DNA from: Bradyrhizobium sp. 186
Lineage (GTDB): Bacteria; Pseudomonadota; Alphaproteobacteria; Rhizobiales; Xanthobacteraceae
Length of the DNA: 64,000 nt
NCBI RefSeq assembly: GCF_023101685.1
Contig: NZ_CP082164.1
Coordinates: forward strand, 8,246,001 to 8,310,000
Direction of reading: 5' to 3'
Made by a program: the position numbers and the translations under genes. Each line of letters starts with the position of its first letter. Within the stretch, counting starts at the first letter, position 1. Below, piece after piece: positions 1 to 8,490 of the stretch. The notes beneath the pieces were generated by a model. That model was not told the DNA's origin. It did no database searches and was given only the letters and a program-made list of their open reading frames with translations.

Positions 1-696
1 CTCGCGGGCGTTCAACTGCGACATGGCATTGAACAGATGGGTCACCCCCGAGATACCGCGATCGACCGCCTGCCCGATTTCGGCTGCGGTGGCGTCGCTA
101 TGGCCGGCCGCGATACGCAATCCGGCGCCGATCAATTCATCGATCATGGACGCGGGCACGCATTCCGGGGCCAAGGTCACAATGGAGCGGCCGCGGCCCC
201 CAAAACTCTTGATCGCGGCGAGATCGCGCCGATCAGGCACGCGTATCTCGGCTTCCGGATGAATGCCCTTGCGAGACCTGTTGAGGGCCGGTCCTTCCAG
301 ATGAAAGCCGAGAACGCCGGGAATCTTCAGACAATCCTGGGCGACTGCAGCCAATCGCTCGATGACCTCGCTGCGATCGGTGATGAGGGTCGGCAAGCAG
401 CCTGTGGTCCCCTCCTTGCGGTGCGCCTCAACGATGCGTCGAACGCCGGCCTCCGTTGGCTGGTCGTTGAGAAGAACGCCCCCGCCTCCGTTCACCTGGA
501 TGTCGATGAATCCGGGTGCAAGGATCGCGTCTGCGGGAGGGTGGATCAAGTCGCGCGCCTCCACCTCGCCGAAGGTGATGCTTTCAATCCGCCCCTGCGA
601 GATCCTGACCGACCCTGGCCCGCGCATGTCGGCACCATCAAAGATGTGCTGCGCGGCAATCGTGAGAGAGGAAGAACCAGCGTGGCCCATCAGCAT
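1..696 (-). CDS. nagA: N-acetylglucosamine-6-phosphate deacetylase (3' end outside window)
   Basis: Deacetylates GlcNAc-6-phosphate to glucosamine-6-phosphate in the cytoplasm. The 232 visible codons are the N-terminal 60% of the usual ~380 residues; the gene runs off the left edge. Seen: a PGFIDIQVNGGGG entry to the metal-dependent hydrolase barrel, the HLEGP motif carrying the metal-binding Glu, then a GHSDAT motif and THLFNAM, both with metal or substrate His. Start is one of two in-frame ATGs (696 or 690); neither has a strong ribosome site. It is divergent from the sugar kinase at 806, sharing a 109-bp intergenic region, and its product feeds the deaminase encoded at 2710. Family assignment is firm. 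Confidence 0.93.
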   Translation of the reverse strand, partial: MLMGHAGSSSLTIAAQHIFDGADMRGPGSVRISQGRIESITFGEVEARDLIHPPADAILAPGFIDIQVNGGGGVLLNDQPTEAGVRRIVEAHRKEGTTGCLPTLITDRSEVIERLAAVAQDCLKIPGVLGFHLEGPALNRSRKGIHPEAEIRVPDRRDLAAIKSFGGRGRSIVTLAPECVPASMIDELIGAGLRIAAGHSDATAAEIGQAVDRGISGVTHLFNAMSQLNARE

Positions 697-805
697 TGAC
701 CCGAAAATGGCAGTCACGGACTCGTGAGGCGGGTCCCCGAGACTTTCAAATGCATACCAAGGAGCTTTGGAAGGACCCGGAGCAAAACCTTCGCGTTAAC
801 TTTCC

Positions 806-1729
806 ATGGGAACAAAAGGTACCACATATCTCGGCATCGATGGCGGCGGAACCCGCTGCCGCGCCCGGATCGAGGACGAAAACGGCGGGATACTCGGTGC
901 AGCGAGCTCCGGGCCTGCCACGACGCGGATTGGCTTCGAGAAGGCCTGGCGATCCATGATGGAGGCCACTGAAGCGGCAGCGGCGCAGGCCGGACTGACG
1001 CGCGAGGATTTCGCGCGGATGCACGCCGGAATTGGCCTTGCCGGTCTTGGTCGCCGGGGCGCGGAAGCGGCCCTCAACAAGATCGCGCATCCCTTTGCGT
1101 CCGTCATCTTCATCAGCGACGGCTTGGCGGCGTGTCTCGGCGCCCATAGCGGCGCGGACGGGGCCATCGTGGTAGCCGGCACAGGCTCGGTGGGTGTTGG
1201 CCTGATCGACGGCCGCGAAATCCGTCTGGCCGGTTACGGCTTCCCCGTGTCGGACGAAGGCAGCGGTGCGGACATCGGCCTGCAGGTTGTTCGACTGGCG
1301 CTACGGGCCGCGGATCGCCGCAGCGAGGTGACCCCGTTGCTTTCAGAGGTGCTGGGCGCATTCGATCATGATCCTTATCAGGCGGTGGCCTGGTCTGAAG
1401 AAGCCAGGGCCACAGACTACGCAGCGTTCGCGCCGATCGTGATGCGGCACGCCAATCAGGGCGATCCGGTCGGCCGTCGCATTGTCGAACGCGCGGCCGA
1501 TGCGATCGGCGATCTGCTCGATCTGTTCCTGGCGAGAGGAATTGACCGGCTCTCGCTGGTGGGCGGGCTCGCGGATGCCATTGCACCCTGGCTGACGCCT
1601 GACCTGCGCGCCCGCCTGAGGTGTCCTGACGCCGACGCGGCGGGCGGCGCGTTACTGGTAGCGCGAGGGCGGCTTGACCTGCCCAAGAAAGAAACTGACC
1701 ATGAACAGGCTTCAAAGTTCCGCGCTTGA
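806..1729 (+). CDS. BadF/BadG-type N-acetylglucosamine kinase
   Basis: Likely phosphorylates GlcNAc (or a related amino sugar) to the 6-phosphate with ATP. The 307-residue protein has the actin-like ATPase pattern of the BadF/BadG/BcrA family: phosphate-1 loop IDGGGT near residue 10, a GTGSVG loop near residue 126, DEGSGADIG near residue 147, and a VGGLAD adenosine-type motif near residue 248. It opens a forward operon with murQ and a SIS deaminase and is divergent from nagA, which is why an amino-sugar substrate is inferred. Glucosamine or MurNAc are possible alternatives. The stop codon lies inside a 23-bp tandem duplication. Confidence 0.85.
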   Translation: MGTKGTTYLGIDGGGTRCRARIEDENGGILGAASSGPATTRIGFEKAWRSMMEATEAAAAQAGLTREDFARMHAGIGLAGLGRRGAEAALNKIAHPFASVIFISDGLAACLGAHSGADGAIVVAGTGSVGVGLIDGREIRLAGYGFPVSDEGSGADIGLQVVRLALRAADRRSEVTPLLSEVLGAFDHDPYQAVAWSEEARATDYAAFAPIVMRHANQGDPVGRRIVERAADAIGDLLDLFLARGIDRLSLVGGLADAIAPWLTPDLRARLRCPDADAAGGALLVARGRLDLPKKETDHEQASKFRA

Positions 1730-1771
1730 TGGCGCATGGACCAACCATTTGATGGCGCATGGATCAACCAT
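1726..1771 (+). repeat. 23-bp tandem duplication at the kinase/murQ junction
   Basis: Two 22-nt copies (1726-1747 and 1749-1770) differ at one base, and the repeat period is 23 nt. Copy 1 contains the kinase stop codon. Each copy carries an ATG, but only the one in copy 1 (1736) is in frame with murQ, and only because the duplication length is not a multiple of three. Confidence 0.9.
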
Positions 1772-2713
1772 ATGACCACAGAAGAGGTCGATCCCCGCTT
1801 TGCCGATCTTGATGCATGGCCGCTGACGTCAGCGATGGAAGCGATGTGGGAGGGCCAGCTTGCGGCAGTCGCGGCGATCGGCCATGCCCTTCCCGCGATC
1901 ACTGCGGCGACCGAAGCTGCCAAAGCGGCGCTGGGTGATCACGGACGCATTGTGTATGTCGGCGCCGGCACCTCGGGCCGCGTGGCGGTCCAGGACGGCG
2001 CCGAGCTGATGCCGACCTTCGCCTGGTCCAGCGAGCGCGTCCGCTTCATCGTCGCCGGCGGCGACAGCGCGTTCGTCACCAGCATCGAGGGCGCGGAGGA
2101 TGATGTCGATGATGCGGTCGCGCAGATCAATGCCGCGCGGCTCACACCGCACGACGTAGTGATCGCCGTTGCCGCCAGCGGGACAACGCCGTTCACGGTC
2201 GCGGCGCTGCAGCAGGCAGGCTCTTTCGGTGCAGTGACGATCGGTGTTGCCAACAATCCCGACACCGTACTGCTGGCGTCGGCAAAGTTTCCGATCTTGA
2301 TCGAGACCGGCTGCGAGCTGATCGCCGGCTCCACGCGGATGAAGGCGGGCACCGCGCAGAAGGTTGTGCTCAACCTGATCTCCTCAGGAATCATGCTGCG
2401 TCTTGGCCGGGTGTACCGCGGCATGATGGTGAACATGCAGCCGACCAATGCCAAGCTGAAGCGGCGCGCCGAGGCCATGGTGGCGCAAATCGCGCATTGT
2501 GATCCGTCGCACGCGGCACGCTGGCTTGAGCAGGCCGACGGAGACGTCAAGACGGCAGGCCTTCTGGCGTTGGGTGTCAACAGGGTTGATGCCGAGACCA
2601 TTCTAAAAAACTGTGACGGCAACCTTCGGCGCGTGTTTGCCGAGCTTGCCAGGAATCGTGACCGGCATCCCAAGGGAGCGGCGCGCAAGCAAGGCGGAGC
2701 GGTTGAGCCGTGA
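1772..2713 (+). CDS. murQ: N-acetylmuramic acid 6-phosphate etherase
   Basis: Cleaves the lactyl ether of MurNAc-6-phosphate to give GlcNAc-6-phosphate and D-lactate, a cytoplasmic step of peptidoglycan recycling. The protein shows the SIS-domain motif GAGTSGRVAVQDGAEL near residue 55 and the MurQ signature GSTRMKAGTAQK near residue 185. The start is taken at ATG 1772 (313 residues; E. coli MurQ has 298). An in-frame ATG at 1736 adds 12 residues, but those arise only from the 23-bp duplication: without it that ATG would be out of frame. The gene overlaps the next by 4 bp (GTGA), so the two are probably translationally coupled. Together with nagA this links MurNAc and GlcNAc salvage. Confidence 0.92.
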   Translation: MTTEEVDPRFADLDAWPLTSAMEAMWEGQLAAVAAIGHALPAITAATEAAKAALGDHGRIVYVGAGTSGRVAVQDGAELMPTFAWSSERVRFIVAGGDSAFVTSIEGAEDDVDDAVAQINAARLTPHDVVIAVAASGTTPFTVAALQQAGSFGAVTIGVANNPDTVLLASAKFPILIETGCELIAGSTRMKAGTAQKVVLNLISSGIMLRLGRVYRGMMVNMQPTNAKLKRRAEAMVAQIAHCDPSHAARWLEQADGDVKTAGLLALGVNRVDAETILKNCDGNLRRVFAELARNRDRHPKGAARKQGGAVEP

Positions 2714-3723
2714 CGACATCGGCGATGGCGAGCGAAATCGGGGAAAGCGCGGACGTTGTCGCCAAAATCGTTCGTAGCCGCCCCGCCACGCGCGACATCG
2801 CACAGCGAATTGGGATTGGCTCCGCCCCCCTGTGCGTCGTGTGCGGCCGGGGAAGCTCCGGGCATGCCGGGGTTTTCTTAAGATATCTTGTCGAGACGCG
2901 GCTTCGCCTCCCCGTTTCGGCCAGCGCCCCTTCGGTGATCACGGCATTTCGCACGCCCTTGATGCTGCGCCACGCGCTGTTTATCGTGATCTCGCAATCC
3001 GGGCGCAGCCCGGATCTTATCGCAGCGACCAGGTCGGCGCGCGCCGCAGGCGCCCGCACCATCGCCATCATCAATGCGACGTCGTCGCCGGTGGCTGACG
3101 AAGCGGAGTTCGTCGTTCCGATCGAAGCCGGCACAGAGCACTCCGTAGCGGCGACCAAGACCGTGATCGGCTCGATGGCCGCTAGCGCCGGACTTGTTGC
3201 CGAACTGGCGGAAGATCGTGCGCTGCGGTCAGCCCTCGACAGGCTGCCCGAGCGCCTGCACCGCGCGCCGGCGCTCGACTGGTCAGAGATTGCCGATGAT
3301 CTCGCCAAGGCGTCAGCTGTGTTTGTGGCTGCGCGGGGCCTGGGCCTAGGCTCGGCGCGGGAGATCGCGCTCAAACTTTCGGAAATCCTGCGCCTGCCTT
3401 CCATTGGTCTGAGCGCCGCCGAGCTGCAGCATGGGCCACGCGCCGCGTTATCGTCGCGCACGCCGGTTATCATGATGCGCCTCATGGATGAAACAGCGGC
3501 CACGGTGGACGCGCTGGCAGAAGAATTGCGCGAGCAAAAGATCGCGCTGCATCTATGCGGCGGACCGCGTGGCTCGTTGCCCTGGTTGGCCGAGGATGAC
3601 CCCGCCACCGACCCGATCACCATGCTCGTTCCGGCCTATCGGATGATCGAGCAGACGGCGCGCGCCTGCGGATTTGACCCGGATCGCCCTCCTCGCCTGA
3701 GCAAGATCACCGAGACGTTTTGA
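2710..3723 (+). CDS. nagB-II: SIS-domain glucosamine-6-phosphate deaminase (NagB-II type)
   Basis: Double-SIS protein of 337 residues related to the isomerase half of GlmS but lacking the glutaminase domain, as in NagB-II enzymes that turn GlcN-6-P into fructose-6-P and ammonia. Seen: a CGRGSSGHAG sugar-phosphate loop near residue 45, SQSGRSPD near residue 96, and ELQHGPRA near residue 237 in the second SIS repeat. GTG start overlaps the murQ stop. With nagA, the kinase and murQ it completes a route from MurNAc/GlcNAc phosphates into glycolysis. AgaS-type keto-sugar isomerases are the main alternative, less likely beside nagA. Confidence 0.87.
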   Translation: MTTSAMASEIGESADVVAKIVRSRPATRDIAQRIGIGSAPLCVVCGRGSSGHAGVFLRYLVETRLRLPVSASAPSVITAFRTPLMLRHALFIVISQSGRSPDLIAATRSARAAGARTIAIINATSSPVADEAEFVVPIEAGTEHSVAATKTVIGSMAASAGLVAELAEDRALRSALDRLPERLHRAPALDWSEIADDLAKASAVFVAARGLGLGSAREIALKLSEILRLPSIGLSAAELQHGPRAALSSRTPVIMMRLMDETAATVDALAEELREQKIALHLCGGPRGSLPWLAEDDPATDPITMLVPAYRMIEQTARACGFDPDRPPRLSKITETF

Positions 3724-3760
3724 CAGCTGATTGATCGAGCCGGTTGCTGACCTTCGATCA

Positions 3761-4066
3761 TCAGCGATTCAAGGTGATCGGCTCCCGGAAAAAGCGCCAC
3801 ACCTCGGCTTGCGCCTCGTGCAGATCGATGCCGATATCGCGGAGAAAATCACAGCGTTCCTCGAGATCCTCGCGCAACCTTGCCCTGAATCAGGCTCGCT
3901 GCCACCATATCGCCGGCAGTCCCAAGATCGCCCGGACGCGCAGATCATGGTCGCCCGACTCGAACGTTGAGCCCGCCATGGCCACTTGCCTGTCGGATGC
4001 TGCTGCTTGCACCCTCAACTCCGTCCTCGCCTCGGCGTGACCAAGTTTATTTCTGTAAATTTGCAT
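3761..4066 (-). pseudogene. DUF1127-like small protein interrupted by an in-frame stop
   Basis: A strong ribosome site (AGGAGG, 6 nt before the ATG at 4066) opens a 58-codon frame ending at a TGA (3890-3892). The same frame continues without shift for 42 more codons to a second TGA at 3761. The C-terminal part contains a stretch reading FLRDIGIDLHEAQAEVWRFF, which resembles the LxDIGI...EA...E...FW pattern of DUF1127/YjiS-type proteins, and the residues before the internal stop (AIWWQRA) fit the family's upstream WW region. I infer one ~101-residue protein broken by a point mutation. The family call is by eye. Readthrough or a sequencing error would restore it. Confidence 0.55.
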
Positions 4067-4388
4067 GAAAAACCTCCTGAGGCAGTTAGGGGATGCAACT
4101 CGATCGCAGCGCCCAGACCCGTTGGTCCGATGCAACCCAGCACCACTGAATGATTCAAATCCAACCCACGGCAATGCCGGATGATGGAATCGTCCGACAC
4201 GTCGCAACCAAACCGGCCGCGCCTCGCCTAATGTATTGAAATGCAAGCCGCCGCCCGGCACGTCCATCTCGGGTCATCAGCTCTGCGGGAGGAAGCGGCT
4301 GAAGGAAGGTAGCCTGAGACAAAGCTTGGTAATTGGAGGAAGCGCGAGGACCGGGATGACGCACGCAGCGACATAGCCCTCCGCTACG
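4067..4388. other. Non-coding or decayed stretch
   Basis: About 320 bp with no convincing gene on either strand. It sits between the broken DUF1127 gene and a cyclase fragment. Open frames here have no ribosome site and no recognisable motifs. It probably belongs to the same decayed block. Confidence 0.4.
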
Positions 4389-4457
4389 ATGATGTACCAG
4401 GACATGGGCATGACATATTGGCTGGAGCAGGCCGAGGTGGTCATGCGTCAGCCGTAA
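4389..4457 (+). pseudogene. C-terminal remnant of a cyclase/ATPase-TPR protein
   Basis: A 22-codon frame ends in DMGMTYWLEQAE followed shortly by TAA. This closely matches the typical C-terminal tail of large adenylate cyclase / ATPase / TPR proteins (MGMTYWLEKAEAE) common in Bradyrhizobium. The bases just upstream also look like a frame-disturbed continuation, but no open frame is kept. Interpreted as the surviving end of a deleted gene. The assignment rests on one short motif. Confidence 0.45.
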
Positions 4458-4688
4458 TAGTCCTCGCTTTCCCAAGCCGCGATCTCAAACACGCTCAAGG
4501 CCCGCTCAGTGGCCCGCAAACGAAATTTGGCTTTGAAAGGCGATCTACCTTGTGAAACTCGTAGTGCGAGGCCAGCTTTTCGAGGCTATGACAGTGAGAC
4601 CGAGGCCGAAAAAAGCGCATGGACCCACGGCGAGTATCGGACCATATAAGCAAGGATCACTTTGTTCGACGAGCAAGGGAGCCACCGA

Positions 4689-4787
4689 ATGTACACCAAC
4701 ATTCTCTTGAGCACGGACGGATCGGAAGTCGCGAGAAAAGGCGTTGAGCATGGCATCACCTTGGCGAAGGCCTTGATGGCAACGTAG
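4689..4787 (+). pseudogene. Universal stress protein (UspA-type) N-terminal fragment
   Basis: ATG at 4689 opens a 32-codon frame beginning MYTNILLSTDGS and continuing with SEVARKGVEHGITLAKAL, the classic first strand, ATP-pocket Asp and first helix of UspA proteins (normally ~145 residues). It stops at a TAG (4785-4787) exactly where strand 2 should begin. In another frame the next bases read GNVVGVRL, as expected for strand 2, so at least one frameshift has occurred. Nothing Usp-like follows. A ribosome-site-like AGGGAG precedes the ATG. A dead gene is inferred. Confidence 0.65.
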
Positions 4788-4872
4788 TTGGCGTCCGTTT
4801 GGATTATCGCCCTCGCCGAGCCCACCCCATACAATGCGCCAGTTGACCGCTCTCTAGCGGCAGGAGAATTTC

Positions 4873-5001
4873 ATGGTTAGTGAAAAAGGCCCGAACATAA
4901 AGAAGAAACAGAAATGCAAAAATTGTGAAGGCAAAGGTTTGCTCAAGAAGGGCGACAAGGTGGTGAAGTGCCAGCGCTGCAAAGGCACGGGGGTGCGGTG
5001 A
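4873..5001 (+). CDS. 42-residue zinc-knuckle peptide with DnaJ-type CxxCxGxG motifs
   Basis: Tiny gene with a good ribosome site (AGGAGA, 6 nt before the ATG). The protein is very basic and holds two copies of the DnaJ cysteine-rich motif: CKNCEGKG near residue 15 and CQRCKGTG near residue 33, separated by a short KKGDKVVK turn. This is exactly half of a DnaJ zinc-binding region (which has four such repeats), so one tetra-cysteine zinc site is expected. No J domain or other chaperone part is present or nearby. Stand-alone proteins of this kind are known as hypothetical 'DnaJ-like zinc finger' peptides. It lies among decayed fragments yet its frame and ribosome site look intact. Confidence 0.72.
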   Translation: MVSEKGPNIKKKQKCKNCEGKGLLKKGDKVVKCQRCKGTGVR

Positions 5002-5080
5002 TGTTGAGTTGATGACCTCTCCAATACCAAGGTAAAGGCCGCTAGGCTGCGCAAACTTTCATTTAAGTGAGAACGCCAAC

Positions 5081-5125
5081 CTAATGTTCGACCCGGTACA
5101 GGCGCCATCGCTCCGGCACGCCAAC
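5081..5125 (-). pseudogene. C-terminal tail of a nucleotide cyclase (remnant)
   Basis: On the minus strand the 14 codons before a TAG read VGVPERWRLYRVEH. The final 13 residues equal the C-terminus of the intact cyclase at 9308-10102 (GVPERWRLYRVEH), and the DNA is also nearly identical. Nothing cyclase-like is readable upstream, so this is the end of a deleted or recombined paralogue. Confidence 0.7.
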
Positions 5126-5341
5126 CCGCGCGAGAAATATCGCGAGTCAAAGCCTGCAAAAGCAGGCCGTCTGAAAAACGAAAGGAGCAAGCCTTCGTTG
5201 ATCGTGATCCGGATCACAGATTGGTCCGCATCGGGTCAAACTGGTTATACCTATGTTGGAGGGTACCATGCTGCTTCGCTCGAACCTGGACACCGGTACA
5301 AGCGACACAATTCAGGGCAGATGCCCGATAGGAAGGTTGAT

Positions 5342-6004
5342 ATGGCCCGATGGTACGAAGCGGCTAACGAGGCGTCGTTTAAGCCCATTGCTGAAGGCTA
5401 TGTCTTCCAATCGCCCAATCCATGGATATTTGCTCGGCCCCGCTACTATGTGGTGAACGGAGCGCAGAAGGCAGAGATTGTCGCGCTGCTTGGGCGGTGG
5501 CGCCTTCTGTGGATGACATTCGTCCTCATCATTTTTGTGCTCTTCGGGTCGTTCATGGCGTTCATGGCCCTGTTTCCGGCAACTGTTATTTGGCTGGCTG
5601 GACCCGCTTTCCAGCTCGGTGTCGGGACGTCCTCGGCACTGTTGTTCGTGCTCCTGATCCTGTTGATCGCGCCTTTGATTGCGATCCCGCAGATTTATTT
5701 GCACCGCGCGCTCCGGACTCCCTTGGCGCACGCGCCTCGCACGAGCGAGCGGATCACGATGGCCGAGCAGCTTCCGAAGATCGCCGGATCTGTATCCGGC
5801 AAGGTTCTCGTGCTGGGCCTCATAGGCGGTGTCGCTCTAATGTGCTCAGCCATTCTCTGGCTGATAGACGCACATCTCGAAGGCCATTTGTCACGCAACC
5901 TGTTAGTGGCTTTCCTGCCGCTGTTCGCTTTTGGCGGATTATTGACGGGATATTGTGTGTATCTCATGGGACTTCGGAAGAAGCTCCAGAGCGCCGGAAC
6001 CTGA
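5342..6004 (+). CDS. Hypothetical membrane protein, four predicted TM segments
   Basis: The chosen ATG (5342) follows AGGAAGG by 5 nt; the frame is open further upstream but that part overlaps the cyclase remnant and lacks a ribosome site. The 220-residue protein has a ~60-residue soluble N-terminus (rich in Tyr, Pro and Phe), then hydrophobic segments near residues 60-80, 85-122 (probably two passes with a small loop), 151-172 and 184-204, and a short basic C-terminus (LRKKLQ). I do not recognise a family. It stands alone between the decayed region and a convergent LuxR-type gene, so context gives no function. Confidence 0.7.
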   Translation: MARWYEAANEASFKPIAEGYVFQSPNPWIFARPRYYVVNGAQKAEIVALLGRWRLLWMTFVLIIFVLFGSFMAFMALFPATVIWLAGPAFQLGVGTSSALLFVLLILLIAPLIAIPQIYLHRALRTPLAHAPRTSERITMAEQLPKIAGSVSGKVLVLGLIGGVALMCSAILWLIDAHLEGHLSRNLLVAFLPLFAFGGLLTGYCVYLMGLRKKLQSAGT

Positions 6005-6198
6005 TCGCGCGGGCGAAATGGCAGCCGATTGGCCTCAGCGGCTCGTCCTCAACACGCAAAGTTTTCTCGCGCATCACCGGAAGGCAGACGGACACGATGA
6101 CGTCGATTGCGAAGCAGACAAGCTCCTCGCACGTCAGGCCGGTGAATGAACACCGCGCGGCTTGCGCGAGGCGGCTTGGGCCGCCATCTCGGTACGGA

Positions 6199-7392
6199 TT
6201 AAGCGCTCCTCGCGGTTTGCATCAGAAGACGCACGAGTTCGGCTTGCTTGCGCGTCCCCGTCTTGTCGAAGATACGGGAAAGATGAGTTCGAGCAGTAGA
6301 ACGCGTTATCTTGAGCCTATCAGCTGCGGCCTGGATGCTGTCACCCGAAATTATCTCGGCTGCGAACATTGCTTCGCGGGTCGTCAGGCCAAATTTGGCT
6401 CTGATCTGTGCCGCTAAAGGTTTGGCTTCCCGGTCCGGGTCGGTCACGAGTATCAGTGCCGCGGGACCATCGGCCATCAGGAACGGCATCTCGTAGTGCA
6501 GGGGCACCACGAGAAATGAAAGCGGTGCTTTACCCCGTCCTCGCGAAAGAGAGAGGTTACCGCCCTTACCGGCATTGATACCCTTCCTCGCACACGCTTC
6601 TATAAGACCGCGCAGCCGCGACGTATCCGCAGCGGACCTTGAGTGAATGACTCCATTGTCAAGCCGAAGATCGCGGCCAGCTCCGAACAAGTCCTCGGCC
6701 ACACGGTTGGCAAACAGGACGCGCCCGCCCGCGTCAGCCAGCAAGGCACCTTGATCGAGTCGATTCAGCGCCTCCACTGAGGCTGCATGATTGGTCTCCA
6801 GCTTGGCAAGCTTGATGTTAAGCTGCACCGCACGCTGCAAATGAGGAGCTAAAAACTGTTGAAGTCTAACGTGCTCGGGACCGAATTCGCGGCTGCCTTG
6901 GGCCGTGACCACAGGCTGGCGTCCTTCCTCAACCAGCGCGACGCAATTGAGCATGGCGTGAACACCTGCTGGGCAAAGAAAATCGTTAGAGAATTCAGTG
7001 CAAGGAAATCCGCTTCGGGCCATGACCACGGCATCGGTCTGCACCGTTCCGGCAGGCGTCGACCCAGCCCGCTGCCGGATCGGATTCACCTGATGGTCGT
7101 GCAGCATGCATTTTTCAGCAAAGCTCGGATCTTGGGTGCTGAAACTCCAGCATTCGGACGGAGTCCTGCCTTGCCTCGCAATCCCGGCTGATGGCGCACC
7201 AAGAGAGTTTGCAAGCAATGTGAGCGCTTTGGGCCAATTGCTTGGATCGGCAGCTGCCTCATAGATCGCGCCTAGAAGAGTAGCAACGACAGTCTCGTCA
7301 ACCATCATCCGAACGCGCTCCGCCAAGTCGGTCAGATTAACCTGATACGAAGGCAAAGCAAGCCGGAGCCGGATCTGCGCTCGTTCTTTCAC
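6199..7392 (-). CDS. LuxR-family transcriptional regulator with PAS-like sensor region
   Basis: The 397-residue protein ends in a LuxR/FixJ helix-turn-helix: LTTREAMFAAEIISGDS, then AADRLKITRSTARTHLSRIFDKTGTRKQAELV (residues ~335-392). The region 205-300 looks like a PAS fold (ALLADAGGRVLFANRVAEDLFG). The N-terminal 180 residues are unassigned, with several Cys and His that could sense a ligand. No receiver aspartate pattern or autoinducer-binding WxYxxW motif is visible, so neither a response regulator nor a classical quorum sensor. It stands alone, with 458 bp of apparently empty DNA upstream. Target unknown. Confidence 0.85.
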   Translation of the reverse strand: MKERAQIRLRLALPSYQVNLTDLAERVRMMVDETVVATLLGAIYEAAADPSNWPKALTLLANSLGAPSAGIARQGRTPSECWSFSTQDPSFAEKCMLHDHQVNPIRQRAGSTPAGTVQTDAVVMARSGFPCTEFSNDFLCPAGVHAMLNCVALVEEGRQPVVTAQGSREFGPEHVRLQQFLAPHLQRAVQLNIKLAKLETNHAASVEALNRLDQGALLADAGGRVLFANRVAEDLFGAGRDLRLDNGVIHSRSAADTSRLRGLIEACARKGINAGKGGNLSLSRGRGKAPLSFLVVPLHYEMPFLMADGPAALILVTDPDREAKPLAAQIRAKFGLTTREAMFAAEIISGDSIQAAADRLKITRSTARTHLSRIFDKTGTRKQAELVRLLMQTARSA

Positions 7393-7850
7393 GATCCATC
7401 ACTGGGCGTTCGTCGGCTTTCGGATCGCACAACGAATACGATAGCTGCTCGTGCTCTCAACAATCCGGAGTTGTTGGACTGGCGCGACAGCGCGTGCGCG
7501 AAGAAACAAAGTATCGGCCGAACGGCTGATGTTTGCTGCAATATCCCTGTTACCGTGCGGCCTTGGGCCGTTGCTCTATGTATCGACCGTTTCGCGTGGT
7601 GAAGTCCGAGGGCGGCTCCGCCGGCGCGAAAAACTTCGCGTCCGGTAAACCCGCCGGTGTCCGGAAAGTTTATGGACGTGCCATCGGCCGACAATGCTGG
7701 CTACTCGTTCAGGAGCACTCGATACAGAAGATGCTTTTTTGCCGCGGACTGCACGCTTTGTGCTCATCCGCACGCGCTTCCGTCATGCTGAAGGGCCTGC
7801 TCTGCCACCCGCACCATTTCAAGACCAGCTCATCATCAAAGAGAACCAAT
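7393..7850. other. Intergenic region upstream of the LuxR regulator and the frameshifted secreted protein
   Basis: About 460 bp between divergent genes. Open frames cross it on both strands but none has a ribosome site or recognisable sequence. It presumably holds both promoters; no clear operator was identified. Confidence 0.4.
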
Positions 7851-8344
7851 ATGAACCTGACAATTGCCACAGCACCGCGCGCCGACGGCCGAACGACAAA
7901 CCTCGGGGCGCTTGCAATGAGATTGATCGGCGAAGTCACGCTCGGCGCCGCGCTCACGATGCTCCTGCCCGCAGATCTGCGAGCTGAGTGCCTGGAGTGG
8001 AACGTAATGGGCAAATGGAACGCTCTTCAGAGCAACGGCGGCGCGCAACCAACTTTCGTCGTCGTTACCCAAAACGGAAGTCAAATTGCCGGCAACGCTT
8101 ACCCAAACGACCTTCTGCACGGCAGGGCGACCTTTGAGGGAACATTGACCGGTTCGACAATCAAATTCACCGTGTTCTGGAGCGCTTCTTCAGTTGGTGA
8201 ATACACGGGAAAACGATATCGCCTGCGGGCCGAATAACGGGAACGACATTCGACAAGAACCACCGGGAAACCCACGCGAATTGGTATAGCAGTCGATACA
8301 TGAAGTGCGCGGCGGAAGGTCGGTCAGGTCGCCGAACCTACTGA
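7851..8344 (+). pseudogene. Small secreted hypothetical protein with a single-base frameshift
   Basis: ATG at 7851 opens a frame with a possible signal segment (residues ~20-45, ending LRAEC) and then a conserved-looking domain: WNVMGKWNALQSNG, QNGSQIAGNA, GTLTGSTIKFTVFW. The frame reads VGEYTGK and then loses sense, ending at 8237. Shifting by one base at the A-run 8211-8213 restores coherent sequence, ISPAGRITGTTFDKNH, running to TGA 8342-8344. One missing A (AAAA for AAAAA) would give TGKTISPAGRITGTTFD, so a recent deletion or a sequencing error in a homopolymer is likely. The GKW..QSNG / GRITGTT pattern is seen in small secreted Bradyrhizobium proteins of unknown function. Confidence 0.65.
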
Positions 8345-8490
8345 ATAGCCGCTTCACCGAGCGCCATCGCCGTCCTTGCCTCGTCGTGTCCGGACTTCGG
8401 AGGAGGTGGCCGACAGGTTGTCCGTGCGCCTGCAAGTTTCAGAACGGCTGGCGAAGGACGCGCGCCCCGTCTTTACAGGGCAGGTAATCG

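Noticed and set aside
4155..4475. 106-codon minus-strand frame in the decayed region
   Set aside because: No ribosome site, no motif; overlaps the cyclase remnant readable on the plus strand.
8345..8490. Possible short frame leading into the 8491 gene (VRLQVSERLAKD...)
   Set aside because: No good start codon or ribosome site and no recognisable family, although the peptide looks plausible. Left unannotated.
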